DNA of 7,566 nucleotides, from assembly GCA_002725445.1 (NCBI GenBank), contig PBPD01000008.1, positions 1 to 7,566 of the forward strand, read 5' to 3'. The DNA is from Rickettsiales bacterium. Lineage in GTDB: Bacteria; Pseudomonadota; Alphaproteobacteria; Rickettsiales; UBA3002. Positions 6,194-7,566 of the stretch are shown in pieces (position 1 is the stretch's first letter; each line of letters starts with the position of its first letter). Made by a program: the position numbers and the translations under genes. The notes beneath the pieces are model-generated. The model saw nothing but the letters and a program-made list of their open reading frames with translations, was not told where the DNA came from and did not search any database.

Positions 6194-7566
6194 TTCAGGT
6201 AAATATCCGCACGGTTCGGATTCGCACCGGCATTTTTATTACCACGCGCCTGCACGTTGATCTTCAGATCACTCACCCCTTTATCGATCAGATACGCACG
6301 CACCGATAGGGCACGCGACAAGGAAATACGGCGCGCTACACTCGCCTGTTCCGGCGGGCCATCGGCATAGGCTTCAATGCGCACCGAACCGCCTGAGCTG
6401 AGGATACGTTTGGCCAGCGCGTCCAGTTTGCTGGCAGCTGCATCACTGATATTCGTCTCATCGCCTGTAAACCCGACGGTTTCGTCCACCCCACTGCTGC
6501 TAGGCTTGGACGGCGCGGGTGCGGGCGCTGGTTTAGGTGGCAATGCGGCCATTTTCTCTGGTTGCGGCTGTGGCACAGGCTGGCTCACAGGCTCTGGCGG
6601 CTCCAGCTTCACAGGCTTGGGTGCAGGCGCAGGCACCGCAGGCTGACTACTGCCAGGCAATGGCGGCAGCTCCAGCGAATCAGGCGACGGCAGCTCTGCC
6701 GGCAGCCCTTGCACGCCGCTCAATGGCGGCAAATCATTATTGCTGATCGGATTCATCGCTATCGGCTCGTCGCCAATCAGTGGCCCAAGCGACGGCAGGT
6801 TCCTCCTGTTCGGCGCGGGCGCAGGTGCGGGCGCTGGGGCAGCGGCCTGCTCTTGCGGCATCTGTGGCATGTCGGGGAAGTCATCTTCCATATCCGGCAT
6901 ATCAAATTCGTTCAACGCAGGCAGTTGCGGATCGGCCTGCGGCGCTGGGCTTGGCTGCGCAACGGGTGCCGGCGGCATGCGGCGCGGCTGCTCGCGTGTA
7001 GGCGCTGATTGCGCATCGTTCATTGCAGGCGGCTTAGGCAATGGCGGCAAGCTCGGCAATGCATCAGGTTCCGGCACAGGTGGCAGCTTGGCCGTATCCA
7101 CCGGCCCACTGCGATCAACTTGCGTCGGCTGCGGCGCTAAGCGCGGTGCTGGCGCAGGTGCAGGGCTTGGCGCGTCAGGGAAATCACTGAAATCCATATC
7201 GCTAAAATCAGGCTCAGGCAGGCGCTCTGGCGCTGTAGCAGGTGCTGGCATTCTCTGCGATGGTCTCTGTGGCGCTGGTGCAGGCGCGGCAATGCCTGGC
7301 TTCGGTGTCTCCGGCAATGGCTCTAGCACTGGGAAATCATCCTCTTCCCATGCGGGCACGCGCAATGGTTCTGGCTCTGCCTGAGGTGCAGGCGCAGGTG
7401 TTGGAGCGGGTGCAGGCGCAGGTGCCGGTACTGGTGCTGGAGCAGGCGGTGGCGCAGGCATTGTAGGCTCAGGCTGCAATTTTGGACGGCGACGCCCTTC
7501 CGCTATGGGTGCAGGTGCAGGCGCCGGAGCCACGCGCGGGCTAGGCGCCGGAGCTGGCGCTGGAGC
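6190..7566 (-). CDS. Proline-rich protein with C-terminal OmpA-like domain, 5' end missing
   Basis: The 3' portion (458 codons) of an envelope protein predicted to bind peptidoglycan through an OmpA-like domain. The frame stays open to the right window edge as further Ala-Pro codons, so the GTG at 7531-7533 is an internal valine and the real start and any signal peptide lie outside. Counting from that valine, residues 1-345 are Pro/Ala-rich and probably disordered. They contain long Ala-Pro runs (27-50, 232-241), three acidic Asp-Phe-Pro modules (63-74, 108-121, 209-226) and recurrent LPPL-type motifs. The OmpA-like domain spans about 351-447: VRIEAYAD (384-391) and ISLSRALSVRAYL (403-415) match the strand and helix that carry the diaminopimelate-binding Asp and Arg (here probably D391 and R407), ending NRADIYL. 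The Asn of the usual NxxLSxxRA motif is replaced by Ala (A400). No beta-barrel is visible. It converges on the exporter gene. The domain call is good; the role as a wall-spanning linker is inference. Confidence 0.85.
   Translation of the reverse strand, partial: APAPAPAPSPRVAPAPAPAPIAEGRRRPKLQPEPTMPAPPPAPAPVPAPAPAPAPTPAPAPQAEPEPLRVPAWEEDDFPVLEPLPETPKPGIAAPAPAPQRPSQRMPAPATAPERLPEPDFSDMDFSDFPDAPSPAPAPAPRLAPQPTQVDRSGPVDTAKLPPVPEPDALPSLPPLPKPPAMNDAQSAPTREQPRRMPPAPVAQPSPAPQADPQLPALNEFDMPDMEDDFPDMPQMPQEQAAAPAPAPAPAPNRRNLPSLGPLIGDEPIAMNPISNNDLPPLSGVQGLPAELPSPDSLELPPLPGSSQPAVPAPAPKPVKLEPPEPVSQPVPQPQPEKMAALPPKPAPAPAPSKPSSSGVDETVGFTGDETNISDAAASKLDALAKRILSSGGSVRIEAYADGPPEQASVARRISLSRALSVRAYLIDKGVSDLKINVQARGNKNAGANPNRADIYLN
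7384..7455 (-). repeat. Ala-Pro codon repeat (low complexity)
   Basis: On the minus strand this segment encodes an almost uninterrupted alternation of Ala and Pro, with Val and Thr replacing Ala once each. Codons vary (GCA, GCT, GCG, GCC with CCA, CCT, CCG, CCC), so the peptide repeat is better conserved than the DNA repeat. That suggests selection for an extended Ala-Pro rod rather than simple microsatellite slippage. A similar run continues from about 7500 to the right edge. Confidence 0.75.

Noticed and set aside
6740..7384. Plus-strand Gly/Ala/Ser-rich open frame (214 codons) opposite the proline-rich gene
   Set aside because: The composition is the complement of Ala-Pro codons, and the recognisable OmpA domain is encoded on the minus strand.
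6190..7533. GTG at 7531-7533 as the start of the OmpA-domain protein
   Set aside because: The frame continues upstream to the window edge in the same Ala-Pro composition, and no signal peptide follows the GTG, as an envelope protein would need.
7384..7566. Repetitive GCAGGTGCAGGCGCAGG-like DNA as a microsatellite or CRISPR-like array
   Set aside because: The period is explained by Ala-Pro codons in an open frame. There are no spacers and the synonymous codons vary.
1..7566. Dedicated defence, secretion or biosynthetic system
   Set aside because: The genes are housekeeping or envelope types in mixed orientations with no shared operon, no mobile-element marks and no composition shift.

Overview
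The window looks like ordinary chromosomal DNA from a Gram-negative bacterium, most likely an alphaproteobacterium. The inference rests on moderately high GC, a CyaY frataxin, a bifunctional class A penicillin-binding protein, an MsbA-like ABC half-transporter and a proline-rich OmpA-domain protein. A finer placement (for example Micavibrio-like lineages) is a guess that sequence alone cannot settle. I see no mobile element, CRISPR array, tRNA or rRNA, and no stretch longer than 300 bases lacks a gene.

Layout from left to right. (1) A YgjP/DUF45-type zinc metallopeptidase gene on the + strand, cut by the left edge. (2) Converging on it with a 9-base gap, an unrecognised 191-residue protein on the - strand. 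(3) Upstream of that, on the same strand, a large class A penicillin-binding protein gene (glycosyltransferase plus transpeptidase). The 86-base gap between (2) and (3) holds a perfect DnaA-box match next to a 12-base palindrome. (4) Divergent from the PBP gene, cyaY on the + strand. (5) Downstream of cyaY on the same strand, a 600-residue ABC exporter half-transporter. (6) Converging on the exporter, the 3' part of a long proline/alanine-rich protein with a C-terminal OmpA-like peptidoglycan-binding domain, cut by the right edge.

Three of the products belong to the cell envelope: the PBP polymerises and cross-links peptidoglycan, the OmpA-domain protein probably anchors to it, and the exporter probably moves a lipid or other hydrophobic substrate across the inner membrane. 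CyaY (iron delivery for Fe-S clusters) and the metallopeptidase are housekeeping. The arrangement does not look like a single dedicated system. I found no convincing novel multi-gene system. The points most worth a second look are the DnaA box/palindrome gap, the histone-tail-like N-terminus of the PBP, and the repeated acidic modules in the proline-rich OmpA-domain protein.
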